Positions 48,432-57,844 of a DNA stretch of 64,000 nucleotides are shown in pieces (positions within the stretch are counted from its first letter, which is position 1; each line of letters opens with the position of its first letter). The notes under the pieces are model-generated. The model ran no database searches and was not told the DNA's origin. It saw only the letters and a list, made by a program, of their open reading frames with translations. Where the stretch lies: positions 2,480,001-2,544,000 of the forward strand of contig NZ_CP108474.1 in the NCBI RefSeq assembly GCF_036226445.1. The letters run 5' to 3'. A program made the translations under genes and the position numbers. Source of the stretch: Streptomyces sp. NBC_01255 (GTDB taxonomy: Bacteria; Actinomycetota; Actinomycetes; Streptomycetales; Streptomycetaceae).

Positions 48432-49865
48432 TTAGCCCATCTCCTCCAACGCCTTGCCCTTGGTCTCCTTGACGTACCTGAGCACGAAGGGGATCGAGAG
48501 CACGGCGAAGAACGTGTAGATCATGTAGGTGCCGGAGAGGTTCCAGTCCGCGAGGGACGGGAAGCTCGCGGTGATGGCCCAGTTGGCGATCCACTGGGCG
48601 GAGGCGGCGACGCCCAGGGCGGCGGCGCGGATCCGGTTGGGGAACATCTCGCCGAGGAAGACCCAGACCACGACGCCCCAGGAGAGGGCGAAGAAGAGGA
48701 CGAAGACGTGGGCGGCGACGAGCGCCACGACGCCCTGGGTCTCGGGGAGCTTGCCGTCGACGAGGTCGGCGGAGAAGGCCCAGGCCTCGAAGGCGAGGGC
48801 GATCGCCATGCCGACGGAGCCGACGAGGGCGAGCGGCTTGCGGCCGACCCGGTCGACCAGGACCATCGCGATCACGGTGCCGATGATGTTGATGATCGAC
48901 GTGGTGAACGAGTAGAAGAACGAGCTCGACGGGTCGATGCCGACGGACTGCCAGAGCGTCGAGGAGTAGTAGAACGCGACGTTGATGCCGACGAGCTGCT
49001 GGAAGACGGAGAGTCCGATGCCGACCCAGACGATGGGCAGCAGCTTGAAGCGGCCGCCGGCGACGAGCAGGTCCTTGAAGGTGGACTTGTGCTCGCTGCG
49101 CATGGCCCGGTCGATCTCCTCGACGCGTGCGTCGAGGTCGATGCCGTGACCCTCGACCTCGGCGAGGACCTCCTTGGCCCGGTCGGTCTTCCCGACGGAG
49201 ATGAGGAAGCGCGGGGACTCGGGGATGGCGAAGGAGAGCATGCCGTAGAGCACCGCGGGGACGACCATCACGCCGAGCATCCACTGCCAGGCCTCAAGGC
49301 CGCCGATCTCGCCGCGCTGGTCGCCGTCGGCGAGCTGGAGGATGCCGTAGTTGACCAGCTGGGAGATGGCGATGCCGATGACGATCGCGGCCTGCTGGAA
49401 GGAGCCGAGGCGGCCGCGGTACGCGGCGGGGGCGACCTCGGCGATGTACGCGGGGCCGATGACCGAGGCCATGCCGATGGCGAAGCCGCCGATGACCCGC
49501 CACATGGCCAGGTCCCAGAGGGCGAAGGGGAGCGCGGAGCCCACGGCGCTGACGGCGAAGAGGACCGCGGAGATCTGCATGCAGCGGATGCGGCCGATGC
49601 GGTCGGCGATCCGGCCGGCGGTCGCGGCGCCGATGGCGCAGCCGATCAGGGCGATGGCGATGACCTGGGCGAGCGTGCCGGAGCCGATGTCGTAGCGGTC
49701 GCGGATCGCCTCGACGGCGCCGTTGATCACGGAGCTGTCGTAGCCGAAGAGGAAGCCGCCCATCGCGGCGGAGGCCGTGATGAAGATGACGTGGCCGAGG
49801 TGGTCAGGATGGGCCGCTCGGCCTTCGGACGGCGGCGGCGTGGGCGCCTGCGCGGTACTGGTCAC
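48432..49865 (-). CDS. glcP: Glucose/sugar permease, MFS sugar porter
   Basis: 477 residues, 12 membrane segments. The sugar-porter signatures are present: FLFGYDSSVINGA in helix 1, GRIADRIGRIRCM between helices 2 and 3, VAPAAYRGRLGSFQQ, PESPRFLISVGK in the middle, and VFLGEMFPNRIRA near the end. Position next to smc matches S. coelicolor glcP1 (SCO5578, from memory), the main glucose uptake system. GTG 49865 has ggag upstream. Its promoter region contains several dyads. Confidence 0.9.
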   Translation of the reverse strand: MTSTAQAPTPPPSEGRAAHPDHLGHVIFITASAAMGGFLFGYDSSVINGAVEAIRDRYDIGSGTLAQVIAIALIGCAIGAATAGRIADRIGRIRCMQISAVLFAVSAVGSALPFALWDLAMWRVIGGFAIGMASVIGPAYIAEVAPAAYRGRLGSFQQAAIVIGIAISQLVNYGILQLADGDQRGEIGGLEAWQWMLGVMVVPAVLYGMLSFAIPESPRFLISVGKTDRAKEVLAEVEGHGIDLDARVEEIDRAMRSEHKSTFKDLLVAGGRFKLLPIVWVGIGLSVFQQLVGINVAFYYSSTLWQSVGIDPSSSFFYSFTTSIINIIGTVIAMVLVDRVGRKPLALVGSVGMAIALAFEAWAFSADLVDGKLPETQGVVALVAAHVFVLFFALSWGVVVWVFLGEMFPNRIRAAALGVAASAQWIANWAITASFPSLADWNLSGTYMIYTFFAVLSIPFVLRYVKETKGKALEEMG

Positions 49866-49938
49866 ATGGACTCCTGGGTGGGGGGCAAGCCCTTCCAGTG
49901 GCGCACAACTTCACGCCGCTCACCACGTGAAGGTAAAA

Positions 49939-50036
49939 GCAACGTTGCAGAGACTATGCCTTCAAGTTTCGAAGTCAATAGTCGATGTCGTATGACTTTA
50001 AGAACTCCAGGGATGGCCATAGGTTCAACACTTGAA
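49939..50036 (-). promoter_or_regulatory. glcP promoter with three dyad elements
   Basis: On the minus strand a -35 TTGACT (complement of 49973-49978), a 16-nt spacer and a -10 TAGTCT (complement of 49951-49956) form a good promoter. A perfect 10-bp palindrome GCAACGTTGC (49939-49948) covers the expected start point. The imperfect dyad CTTCAAGTTTCGAAG (49960-49974) lies in the spacer. A perfect TTCAA-CAC-TTGAA (50024-50036) lies upstream. The block is unusually AT-rich for this genome. Confidence 0.7.
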
Positions 50037-50046
50037 GAGATGTACG

Positions 50047-53000
50047 TCAGCGGAGCCGCTGGCTGATCACCTTCGAGACGCCGTCGCCCTGCATGGAGAC
50101 CCCGTACAGCGCGTCCGCGACCTCCATCGTCCGCTTCTGGTGCGTGATCACGATCAGCTGCGAGGACTCCTGGAGCTCCTCCATGATCCGGATCAGCCGC
50201 TGGAGGTTGGTGTCGTCGAGCGCCGCCTCGACCTCGTCCATCACGTAGAACGGGCTGGGCCGGGCCTTGAAGATCGAGACGAGCAGCGCCACGGCGGTGA
50301 GCGAGCGCTCGCCGCCGGAGAGCAGCGAGAGCCGCTTGACCTTCTTGCCCGGCGGACGGGCCTCCACGTCGACGCCGGTGGTGAGCATGTCGTCCGGGTC
50401 GGTGAGGATCAGCCGGCCCTCGCCGCCGGGGAAGAGCCGCGAGAAGACACCCTCGAACTCCCGGGCCGTGTCCCGGTACGCCTCCGTGAAGACCTGCTCG
50501 ACCCGCACGTCGACCTCCTTCACGACCTGAAGGAGGTCGGTCCGGGTCTTCTTCAGGTCCTCCAGCTGCTCGGAGAGGAACCGGTGCCGCTCCTCCAGCG
50601 CCGCGAACTCCTCCAGGGCCAGCGGATTGACCTTGCCGAGCTGGTGGTACGCCCGTTCGGCGGCCTTGAGCCGCTTCTCCTGCTCCGAACGGACGAACGG
50701 CCGCGGCCCGGTCTCCGGGTTCTCGGGGTCCTCTTCGGCGGCCGGCTCGCCGTCCACGGACGGCGACGGGGGTACGGGCTGGTCGGGGCCGTACTCGGCG
50801 ACCAGCGCGGCCGCCTCCACCCCGAACTCCTCCAGGGCCTTCGCCTCCAGCTGTTCGATCCGCAGCCGCTTCTCCGCGCCGAGCACCTCGCCGCGGTGGA
50901 CCGAGTCGGTCAGCTTGTCGAGCTCGGCCTTGAGGTCCCGGGCGCGGGCGCGGGCCACCGTGAGCCCCTGCTCACGATCGGCCCTCGCCGCCTGGGCCGC
51001 CACTCGCTCCCGCTCGGCGCGGACGAGCGAGACCTCCACATGGGCCAGGAGCCCGCGGGCCCCGGCGGCCACCGCGCCCGCGACCCGCCGCTCGTGCCGG
51101 AGCCGGGCCCGGCGCTGCTCGGCACGCGCGCGTGCCTCGCGTTCGGCGCGGGCGGCCCGGTCGAGGGAGTCGGCGCGCCCGGCGAGCCCCTTGACCCGTT
51201 CCTCATGGGTACGGACCTGGAGCCGCGCCTCCATCTCGGTCTGGCGCGCGTTGGAGCCGTCGATCGAGAGCCGGTCGCGGACGGAGGTGTCGGGCTCGTC
51301 TTCACCGCCTCCGGAGAGGGTGGCCTCCTGGGCGACGAGGAGCCGTTCCGCCAGCTCCTCCGCCTCGGCGACGGCGTTCTCCAGGGCGTCCTGGGCGCGG
51401 GCGACGGCCGCCGCGGTCCGCTCGGCCTCCCCCGCCGCTCCCCTGGCCTGGCCGGCGAGCCGCCCCAGTTCCTTGGCGACGGCCGACTTCTCCCGCTCGG
51501 CGGCCCGGCGGGTCGCGTCCAGCTCCTCGACGAGCGCTCCCGCGGTCCGGCGGCGCTCGTCGGCCTCGCGCTGCGCGGTGGTCAAGTTCTCGCAGCGTAC
51601 GGTCAGTTCGTCGAGCTCGGCGGCGGCTTCGGCCACCGCGGCCTGGACTTCAAGCAGGCTGGGCGCACCGGCGGAGCCGCCGTGCGCGAAGTGCCCGCCG
51701 AGCAGGTCCCCTTCGGCGGTCACCGCGGTCAGTCCCGGCCGTGACCGGACCAGCCGCTCGGCCTCGTCGAGGCCGTCGACGACGACCACCCCGGCCAGCA
51801 GGCGGCGGACGGCGGGCAGGAGTTCGGCGGGGCCGCGCACCAGGTCGGCGGCGCTAGGGGGTGTCATGTCGATCAGGCCGGGCTCGGCCCCGGGGTCGGG
51901 GGACGGCTCCGGGGCGCCGGTCAGGAGGAGGGAGGCGCGGCCCGCGTCCTGCTTGCGGAGCAGGCGGAGCGCTTCGGCCGCGGCGGCCGGTCCGGTGGCG
52001 GCGACCGCGTCGGCGGCGGCGCCGAGGGCCGCGGCCACGGGGATCTCGTATCCCGGGGTGACGGTGAGGAGTTCGGCGGCCGGGCCGAGGAGTCCGGTGA
52101 CGCCGGCGGAGAGCAGTACGCCCGTGCCGTCCTTGCGGCGCAGGCCGAGGGCGAGCGTGTCGTGCCGGGCCCGGGTCGCGGCCCGGCTCCGTTCGGCGGT
52201 GCCGAGCGCGTCGCGGGCGGCGCTCAGCGCGGCCTCCGCCTCGGCCAGTTCGCGGCGGGCCGCCTCGTACCGTTCGCCGTGCGCGCCGTCGGCGGCGTCG
52301 AGGCCCTCGACCTCCGCCGTGAGCTGCTCGTACTCCTCCTGGGCGGCGACCGCCCGCTCCCCCGCCTCGTCGCGGGCGGCGGCCAGCCGGTCGATCTCGG
52401 CCTGGGCGGCGGCGGCGCGCGAACGGGCCGCGTTGACCTGGCCGTTCAGGCGGGCGAGGCCTTCGCGCCGGTCGGCGATGGCCCGGGCCGCGTCCTTGAG
52501 GCGGCGCTCCTCCGCCGTCAGCGCGCGTTCGAGCTCGGCGCGGTGGGCGACGGTGTCCTCCAGGGCGCGTTCGGCCGCCTCCAGGGCGGCTTCCAGCTCG
52601 GCCTCCTGCTCGCGGACGCGGGCGGCCTCCCGCTCCAGGTCCTCGGGGTCGCGGCCGCGTCGCTCCTCGGCGGGGGCGTCGTCGGCGCTCTTCACGCGCG
52701 CGTCGGCGAGGGAGATCGTGCCGCGGACGCGTTCGGCGAGCTGCGAGAGGGCGTACCAGCTCTGCTGGGCGCGTTCGAGCCGCGGCGCGAGGGCGCCGGC
52801 CTCCGCTTCGAGTTCCGCCTCGCGGGCGAGGGCGGCGCGCAGCTCGGTCTCGGTGGCCTCCTTGCGGGCGAGGAGCGCGGCCTCGTCGGCGACCTCGGCG
52901 GTGAGCGCCCGCTGGAGCCGGACCAGGTCGTCGGCGAGGAGCCGGAGGCGGGCGTCGCGGAGGTCGGCCTGGATGACGACGGCGCGGCGGGCGACGGCGG

Positions 53001-53625
53001 CCTGCCGGCCGAGGGGCTTGAGCTGGCGGCGCAGTTCGTCGGTGAGGTCCTGCACGCGCGCGAGGTTGGCCTGCATCGCGTCCAGCTTCCGCAGCGCCTT
53101 CTCTTTCCGCTTGCGGTGCTTGAGGACGCCGGAGGCCTCCTCGATGAAGGCGCGGCGGCCCATCGGATCGGCGTGCAGGACGGAGTCGAGCTGTCCCTGT
53201 CCGACGATGACGTGCATCTCGCGCCCGATGCCGGAGTCGGAGAGCAGGTCCTGGATGTCGAGGAGCCGGCAGGTGTCGCCGTTGATCTGGTACTCGCTGC
53301 TGCCGCCCCGGAACATGATCCGGGTGATGGTGACCTCGGCGTAGTCGATGGGCAGCGCGCCGTCGGAGTTGTCGATGGTCAGCGAGACCTCGGCGCGGCC
53401 GAGCGGAGGGCGCCCGGTCGTGCCGGCGAAGATGACGTCCTCCATCTTGCCGCCGCGCAGCGACTTGGCGCCCTGCTCTCCCATGACCCAGGACAGGGCG
53501 TCCACGACATTGGACTTGCCCGATCCGTTGGGGCCCACGACACAGGTGATGCCGGGTTCGAACCGCAGGGTCGTGGCCGAGGCGAACGACTTGAATCCGC
53601 GGAGGGTCAGGGCCTTGAGGTGCAC
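50047..53625 (-). CDS. smc: Chromosome condensation protein SMC
   Basis: 1192 residues from GTG 53625. The N-terminal ATPase half has Walker A GPNGSGKSNVVDALS; the C-terminal half has signature LLSGGERSLTAVAL and Walker B FYVMDEVEAALDD. Two long Ala/Glu/Arg coiled coils flank a hinge near residues 510-670 (GLLGPAAELLTVTPGYEIP). With ScpA/ScpB it organises chromosomes; in streptomycetes it matters for sporulation segregation. Confidence 0.97.
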   Translation of the reverse strand: MHLKALTLRGFKSFASATTLRFEPGITCVVGPNGSGKSNVVDALSWVMGEQGAKSLRGGKMEDVIFAGTTGRPPLGRAEVSLTIDNSDGALPIDYAEVTITRIMFRGGSSEYQINGDTCRLLDIQDLLSDSGIGREMHVIVGQGQLDSVLHADPMGRRAFIEEASGVLKHRKRKEKALRKLDAMQANLARVQDLTDELRRQLKPLGRQAAVARRAVVIQADLRDARLRLLADDLVRLQRALTAEVADEAALLARKEATETELRAALAREAELEAEAGALAPRLERAQQSWYALSQLAERVRGTISLADARVKSADDAPAEERRGRDPEDLEREAARVREQEAELEAALEAAERALEDTVAHRAELERALTAEERRLKDAARAIADRREGLARLNGQVNAARSRAAAAQAEIDRLAAARDEAGERAVAAQEEYEQLTAEVEGLDAADGAHGERYEAARRELAEAEAALSAARDALGTAERSRAATRARHDTLALGLRRKDGTGVLLSAGVTGLLGPAAELLTVTPGYEIPVAAALGAAADAVAATGPAAAAEALRLLRKQDAGRASLLLTGAPEPSPDPGAEPGLIDMTPPSAADLVRGPAELLPAVRRLLAGVVVVDGLDEAERLVRSRPGLTAVTAEGDLLGGHFAHGGSAGAPSLLEVQAAVAEAAAELDELTVRCENLTTAQREADERRRTAGALVEELDATRRAAEREKSAVAKELGRLAGQARGAAGEAERTAAAVARAQDALENAVAEAEELAERLLVAQEATLSGGGEDEPDTSVRDRLSIDGSNARQTEMEARLQVRTHEERVKGLAGRADSLDRAARAEREARARAEQRRARLRHERRVAGAVAAGARGLLAHVEVSLVRAERERVAAQAARADREQGLTVARARARDLKAELDKLTDSVHRGEVLGAEKRLRIEQLEAKALEEFGVEAAALVAEYGPDQPVPPSPSVDGEPAAEEDPENPETGPRPFVRSEQEKRLKAAERAYHQLGKVNPLALEEFAALEERHRFLSEQLEDLKKTRTDLLQVVKEVDVRVEQVFTEAYRDTAREFEGVFSRLFPGGEGRLILTDPDDMLTTGVDVEARPPGKKVKRLSLLSGGERSLTAVALLVSIFKARPSPFYVMDEVEAALDDTNLQRLIRIMEELQESSQLIVITHQKRTMEVADALYGVSMQGDGVSKVISQRLR

Positions 53626-53740
53626 CCCGGGGACTCTACCGGGGCCTGCGCGTTTCACTCGCGAAGGTGCAGGGCAGATCACCGGGTGAGGAGGGGTGGG
53701 CCAGGGGTGGGCCGTGGGGGAAACGGCGGGTGAAAGAAAG

Positions 53741-53762
53741 AAGGGACGCCGAAGCGCCCCTT
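53741..53762 (-). terminator. UUCG-loop terminator after the small coiled-coil gene
   Basis: On the minus strand AAGGGGCGC-TTCG-GCGTCCCTT (9-bp stem with one G-U and a TTCG tetraloop) is followed by CTTTCTTTC. It lies about 105 nt after the coiled-coil gene stop and before smc, so smc needs its own promoter. Confidence 0.85.
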
Positions 53763-53868
53763 GCATATCCAGCTGTGCCGTGTCCGGCCCGGCTATGCCG
53801 GCGTGAACTTTCCCGGTCGGCGATGCCGGACGGAGTGTTTCCCACCTGCCGCCCCTGGGGGCGGGTTG

Positions 53869-54087
53869 TCAGGTGAGCGCAGGCTCCGCCTGGGGTACGT
53901 CGAGATCGATGCTGTCGAGCAGCGACTCGCCCTGGTGATGAGCGGCGGCAGCCGCGAGCGTGTCGTTCTCGGACTGGATCCGTACCAGCTCGGATTCCAG
54001 GTCCTGGACACGCTGCTGAAGCCGTCGCATCTCGGCGAGGAGTCGCGGGTCGGAGCCGCCGACGTAACCGAGAAGCGCCTTTGCCAT
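53869..54087 (-). CDS. Small coiled-coil protein, conserved in streptomycetes
   Basis: 72 residues from ATG 54087. MAKALLGYVGGSDPRLLAEM is followed by a short heptad-repeat helix (RRLQQRVQDLESELVRIQSE) and an acidic end. It should form a parallel coiled-coil dimer. No signal, no DNA-binding motif beyond this. Found between smc and acylphosphatase. I recognise it as conserved in this genus but know no function. Confidence 0.8.
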   Translation of the reverse strand: MAKALLGYVGGSDPRLLAEMRRLQQRVQDLESELVRIQSENDTLAAAAAHHQGESLLDSIDLDVPQAEPALT

Positions 54088-54473
54088 GATGGATGGTCCT
54101 CCACACTGAGTGACCGACCGATTGCGGTGTGGGTCGTGAGGGATTCGCACCCGCGGTGCTCGGCAGTGCATCGTGCCGGTTCTTACTGCCAAACAGCTAA
54201 GGTGCGCGGGGATTCCAGCGTCTCACCAAAAAGTTTGACGGTCAACACGATCACGCCCCGTTTGAAGGGGCGACCGGGGAGTGGGCGGCCGCTCAGCACG
54301 CGGCGGCACCTCTCGACCCGGGTCCTCGGGGCGTGGCGATCATCCTTCACGGGCAGCCTTCCACGGCGCGCACTTCTTGGCAACCACCAGGCAGTTCTCC
54401 CGCCACGTGCTCGTCACCGCGCGTCCCCGCGACGCCCCTCCCCGTCACCGACGAGGGACCGCCGTCGCGAACG
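54088..54473 (-). other. Leader region between acyP and the small coiled-coil gene
   Basis: 386 bp without a supported gene. It contains a hairpin cgcccc-gtttgaa-ggggcg (54255-54273), a probable acyP terminator, and an inverted repeat TTGAC-G-GTCAA (54236-54246) within an AT-rich patch, a possible operator or promoter for the coiled-coil gene. A string near 54140-54155 looks like a tRNA T-arm but no acceptor stem matches. Confidence 0.5.
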
Positions 54474-54755
54474 TCAGCGGATCACGAAGCCGTCATAGCC
54501 TCCGCGCGGGGTGCCCCATATCTCTGTCACGCCGTCCACGCGGCCGGGCGTGTCGCCCGTGCGGAGCCAGTCGAGAAGACGGTGGCAATTCTCACTCGGC
54601 CCCTCGGCCACCACCTGGACCCGGCCGTCATCGAGGTTCAGGGCGAAGCCCGCGAGGCCGCCGATCTCCAGTGCGTTTGCCCTGGTGAACCAGCGGAAGC
54701 CCACTCCCTGTACCCGGCCGCGCACCCAGGCGGTCATCCGTACGTCGTCACTCAT
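54474..54755 (-). CDS. acyP: Acylphosphatase
   Basis: 93 residues, the usual size. It hydrolyses acyl phosphates. [17 protein letters not shown] carries the phosphate-binding loop and catalytic Arg, and [16 protein letters not shown] supplies the catalytic Asn. ATG 54755 fits the family start. It lies divergent from the CAP-domain gene. Confidence 0.95.
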   Translation of the reverse strand: MSDDVRMTAWVRGRVQGVGFRWFTRANALEIGGLAGFALNLDDGRVQVVAEGPSENCHRLLDWLRTGDTPGRVDGVTEIWGTPRGGYDGFVIR

Positions 54756-54958
54756 GGCTGCACGCTAACCGGCGAATTGGCCGATGAGCACGTCGCCCCG
54801 GCTTCTCATCGCGTACAGTCCCGACGGAATGCGCCTCACCCGTTCGGGTGCGCGCCATTCGACAGTCGGCCCGAAGCGCGCCGACAGCAAAGATCAGCAA
54901 ACGCCAGCAAAGATCCGCAGCGAACGGCGGAGCTCCGTAGAGGAAGGCAGGGCAGCAG

Positions 54959-55963
54959 ATGGGACGCCACCGTCGCTCCGGCGCCGCACCCGCCGCAGAA
55001 GACTACGCGGCCGGTACGGACCACCGGCACCGGGGTGAGCGCCGCAAGCGGCTCACCCCCGTGCGCACCGGACTCCTCGGCGCCTCCGCGGCGGTCGCGG
55101 TGGGAGCCGTGGCCGTCGCCTCGGGTCTGCTGCCCGGCGGTGACACCTTCACCATGGGCACAGCCGGTACGGGCGAGCGCCAGGTCCAGTCCCGGCAGGC
55201 CCCGGAGCTGACGACGCAGGGCGGGGCGACCCAGACCCCGGCCGACGGCGAGTCGGGCGGCACGGGCAGCGGCACGGCCGCCAAGTCGGGCTCCGGGTCG
55301 GGTACGAGCCCGAGCGCGAGCGCGAGCGCGAGCAAGAGTGCGAGCAAGACCGCTTCGCCCTCGGCCGCCCCGTCCACCTCCGCGAAGCCCAGCCCGAAGC
55401 CGACCCCGCCGAAGCCCACGCCGGCGAAGCAGACCCCGTCGAAGTCGCCGAGCAGCGCCAAGCCCGTGACCCCTAAGGCCGCGCCCACGACGAAGCCGGT
55501 CACGACGAAGCCGGCCGTGCCGCGGCCGGCCCCGACCACCGAGGCGCCGGTCGAGACCTCGGCCGCTCCCTCCACGGCCGACCGCGACGAGGCGGCCGAG
55601 GCGGAGGTCCTCCGGCTGGTCAACGTCGAGCGCACCAAGGTGGGCTGCACCCCGGTCCGTGCCGGCGCTCAGCTCGCGGCGCTGGCCGGGGCGTTCAGCG
55701 CGGACATGGCGGAGCGCGGCTTCTTCGACCACACGGACCCGGACGGTGCCACGCCGTGGGCGCGCGCCGAGCAGGCGGGCGTCACGAGCCTGGGCGGCGA
55801 GAACATCGCCCGCGGTCAGGCGGACGCAGCGGCCGTGATGGACTCCTGGATGAACAGCGACGGCCACCGCGCCAACATATTGAACTGCGACTTCACGACG
55901 CTGGGCGTCGGCGTCCAGTTCGGCGACGGCGGCCCCTGGTGGACCCAGGACTTCGGCCGCTGA
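54959..55963 (+). CDS. Secreted CAP (SCP/PR-1)-domain protein
   Basis: 334 residues. A basic N-terminus (HRGERRKRL) precedes one hydrophobic segment (about residues 38-60), probably a signal anchor. A Ser/Thr/Pro/Lys-rich linker of about 110 residues (repeats such as SASASASKSASK and KPTPPKPTPAK) spans the wall. The C-terminal CAP domain has RDEAAEAEVLRLVNVERTK, ERGFFDHTDPDGATPW and SDGHRANILNCDF. Cell-surface location is expected; enzymatic function of bacterial CAP proteins is unsettled. Confidence 0.87.
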   Translation: MGRHRRSGAAPAAEDYAAGTDHRHRGERRKRLTPVRTGLLGASAAVAVGAVAVASGLLPGGDTFTMGTAGTGERQVQSRQAPELTTQGGATQTPADGESGGTGSGTAAKSGSGSGTSPSASASASKSASKTASPSAAPSTSAKPSPKPTPPKPTPAKQTPSKSPSSAKPVTPKAAPTTKPVTTKPAVPRPAPTTEAPVETSAAPSTADRDEAAEAEVLRLVNVERTKVGCTPVRAGAQLAALAGAFSADMAERGFFDHTDPDGATPWARAEQAGVTSLGGENIARGQADAAAVMDSWMNSDGHRANILNCDFTTLGVGVQFGDGGPWWTQDFGR

Positions 55964-56145
55964 GCTCTCCCCGGGTCGTGATCTGTCCCTAGGTCGTGGC
56001 CTGTCGGCTCCCCCGGGCCGTCTCGGCATCCGCATCGGCGACCGAGGCGGCCCGTCCCCCTTTCGTGCCGGCCCCGCTGCGCCAACCGGCCGAACTCCGG
56101 GGCGATTCGCCGACCGCCTTCCGGCCCGGCTGGAACGATCCCCCT

Positions 56146-57762
56146 ATGAAGCCGGGGGCAGGTACCACCAAGAGTTCGGCCTCGACTCGACTCGTCCTGC
56201 TGACGCTCGCGGCCGGTCAGTTCCTCATGGCCCTCGACAGCTCCGTCATGAACGTCGCGATCGCGACCGTGGCCGACGACGTGGGCACGACGGTGACGGG
56301 CATCCAGGGGGCCATCACGGCCTACACCCTGGTGATGGCCATGTTCATGATCCCCGGAGGCAAGGTCGGGGGGCTGATCGGCCGCCGGCGCGCGTTCATG
56401 ATCGGTTGCTGTGTCTACGGCTGCGGCTCCCTCGTCACGGCGCTCGCGCCGAACCTGCCGGTGCTGCTGTTCGGCTGGGCGTTCCTCGAAGGGATCGGCG
56501 CGTCGCTCATCCTGCCCGCGATCGTGGCGCTCGTGGCCGGCAACTTCTCCGTGGAGCGCCGTCCGGCCGCCTACGGACTCGTCGCGGCCGCGGGGGCCGT
56601 GGCGATCGCGCTCGGGCCGCTCATCGGCGGCGTCGCGACGACGTACTTCTCCTGGCGATGGGTCTTCGCCGGTGAGGTGCTGGTGGTGCTCGTCATCCTG
56701 GTGTTCGCTCGCCGCATCGCCGACGCCCCGAGCGCCGAACGCCCCCGCATCGACCTCGTCGGCGTCGTGCTCTCCGCCCTGGGGCTCGGGATCTTCGTCT
56801 TCGGCGTCCTGCGCTCGGACGAATGGGGCTGGCTCCGGCCGAAGCCCGACGCGCCGTCGTGGCTCGGGGTCTCCGCGGTCGTCTGGCTGATGCTCGTGGG
56901 CCTGCTGCTCGTCTGGATCTTCCTCCGCTGGGAGGCCCGGCTGGTGGCGCGGCACCGGGAGCCGCTCGTCGACCCGGCGATGCTGCGCAACAAGCAGCTC
57001 ACCGGCGGTCTGACGATGTTCTTCTTCCAGTACCTCGTACAGATGGGCGTGTTCTTCGTCGTCCCGCTCTACCTGTCGGTCGCGCTGGGCCTGTCCGCGC
57101 TCAACACCGGCGCCCGGCTCCTGCCGCTCTCGCTCACTCTGCTGGCGGCCGCGGTGCTGATCCCCCGCTTGCTCCCGGACGTCTCCCCGCGACGGGTGGT
57201 GCGGTTCGGGATCCTCTCGTTGCTCGTCGGCGCGGTGGTCATGATGGGCGCGCTCGACGCGGGCGCCGGTGCGGAGATCGTCACCGTCCCCCTCCTGTTG
57301 ATCGGGCTCGGCATGGGCTCCCTGGCGTCCCAGCTCGGGTCGGTCACCGTGTCCGCAGTGCCGCAGGAACAGAGCGCGGAGGTCGGGGGCGTGCAGAACG
57401 CCGTCACCAATCTCGGTGCCTCGATCGGCACGGCACTCGCCGGATCGATCATGATCGCCGCGCTCACCTCGTCGTTCCTGGCCAACGTGGAGCAGAATCC
57501 GGCGGTACCGGCCGAGGTCAAGAGCCAGGCGACCGTCGAGCTCAGCAGTGGTGCGCCCTTCCTGTCGGACGCCCAGCTCACGACCGCCCTCGAGGAAGCC
57601 GGCACGAGCCCGGAGGTGACCCAGGCCGTGCTGGACGCCAACGACGACGCCCGGCTCGACGGCCTGAAGGCCGCACTCGCCGTCCTCGCCTTCGCCGCAA
57701 CCCTCGCGCTCTTCTTCACCCAGCGGATCCCGACGACCCAGCCCCGAGCGCCGGCGGCGTAG
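56146..57762 (+). CDS. MFS drug-efflux transporter, DHA2 family
   Basis: 538 residues, 14 membrane segments expected. LVLLTLAAGQFLMALDSSVM and GGKVGGLIGRRRAFMIG (motif A) are characteristic, with motif C-like GPLIGGVATTYFSWRWVF. It exports drugs or small molecules by proton antiport. An HxlR regulator gene follows 82 nt downstream. ATG 56146 is chosen because membrane segment 1 begins soon after. Confidence 0.87.
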   Translation: MKPGAGTTKSSASTRLVLLTLAAGQFLMALDSSVMNVAIATVADDVGTTVTGIQGAITAYTLVMAMFMIPGGKVGGLIGRRRAFMIGCCVYGCGSLVTALAPNLPVLLFGWAFLEGIGASLILPAIVALVAGNFSVERRPAAYGLVAAAGAVAIALGPLIGGVATTYFSWRWVFAGEVLVVLVILVFARRIADAPSAERPRIDLVGVVLSALGLGIFVFGVLRSDEWGWLRPKPDAPSWLGVSAVVWLMLVGLLLVWIFLRWEARLVARHREPLVDPAMLRNKQLTGGLTMFFFQYLVQMGVFFVVPLYLSVALGLSALNTGARLLPLSLTLLAAAVLIPRLLPDVSPRRVVRFGILSLLVGAVVMMGALDAGAGAEIVTVPLLLIGLGMGSLASQLGSVTVSAVPQEQSAEVGGVQNAVTNLGASIGTALAGSIMIAALTSSFLANVEQNPAVPAEVKSQATVELSSGAPFLSDAQLTTALEEAGTSPEVTQAVLDANDDARLDGLKAALAVLAFAATLALFFTQRIPTTQPRAPAA

Positions 57763-57786
57763 CGACCGGCACGTCGCGACCGAGAA

Positions 57787-57818
57787 CTAACTTCTGGAAA
57801 GCGCCAGCGGATGGTTAG
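57787..57818 (+). promoter_or_regulatory. Candidate HxlR operator (inverted repeat)
   Basis: CTAAC (57787-57791) and GTTAG (57814-57818) form a perfect but short inverted repeat with a 22-nt spacer, ending 26 nt before the HxlR start. It is AT-richer than its surroundings. Autoregulation is inferred only. Confidence 0.35.
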
Positions 57819-57844
57819 CGCTGCATGCGAGTACGGTAGAGGGC

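Noticed and set aside
54120..54160. tRNA T-arm-like string on the minus strand in the acyP leader
   Set aside because: The loop reads TGCGAAT rather than TTCGAAT, the T-stem has a mismatch, and no 5' acceptor strand complementary to the expected 3' strand is present.
54183..54383. 66-codon frame between acyP and the coiled-coil gene
   Set aside because: No ribosome-binding site and no similarity; it crosses a terminator-like hairpin and an AT-rich promoter-like patch.
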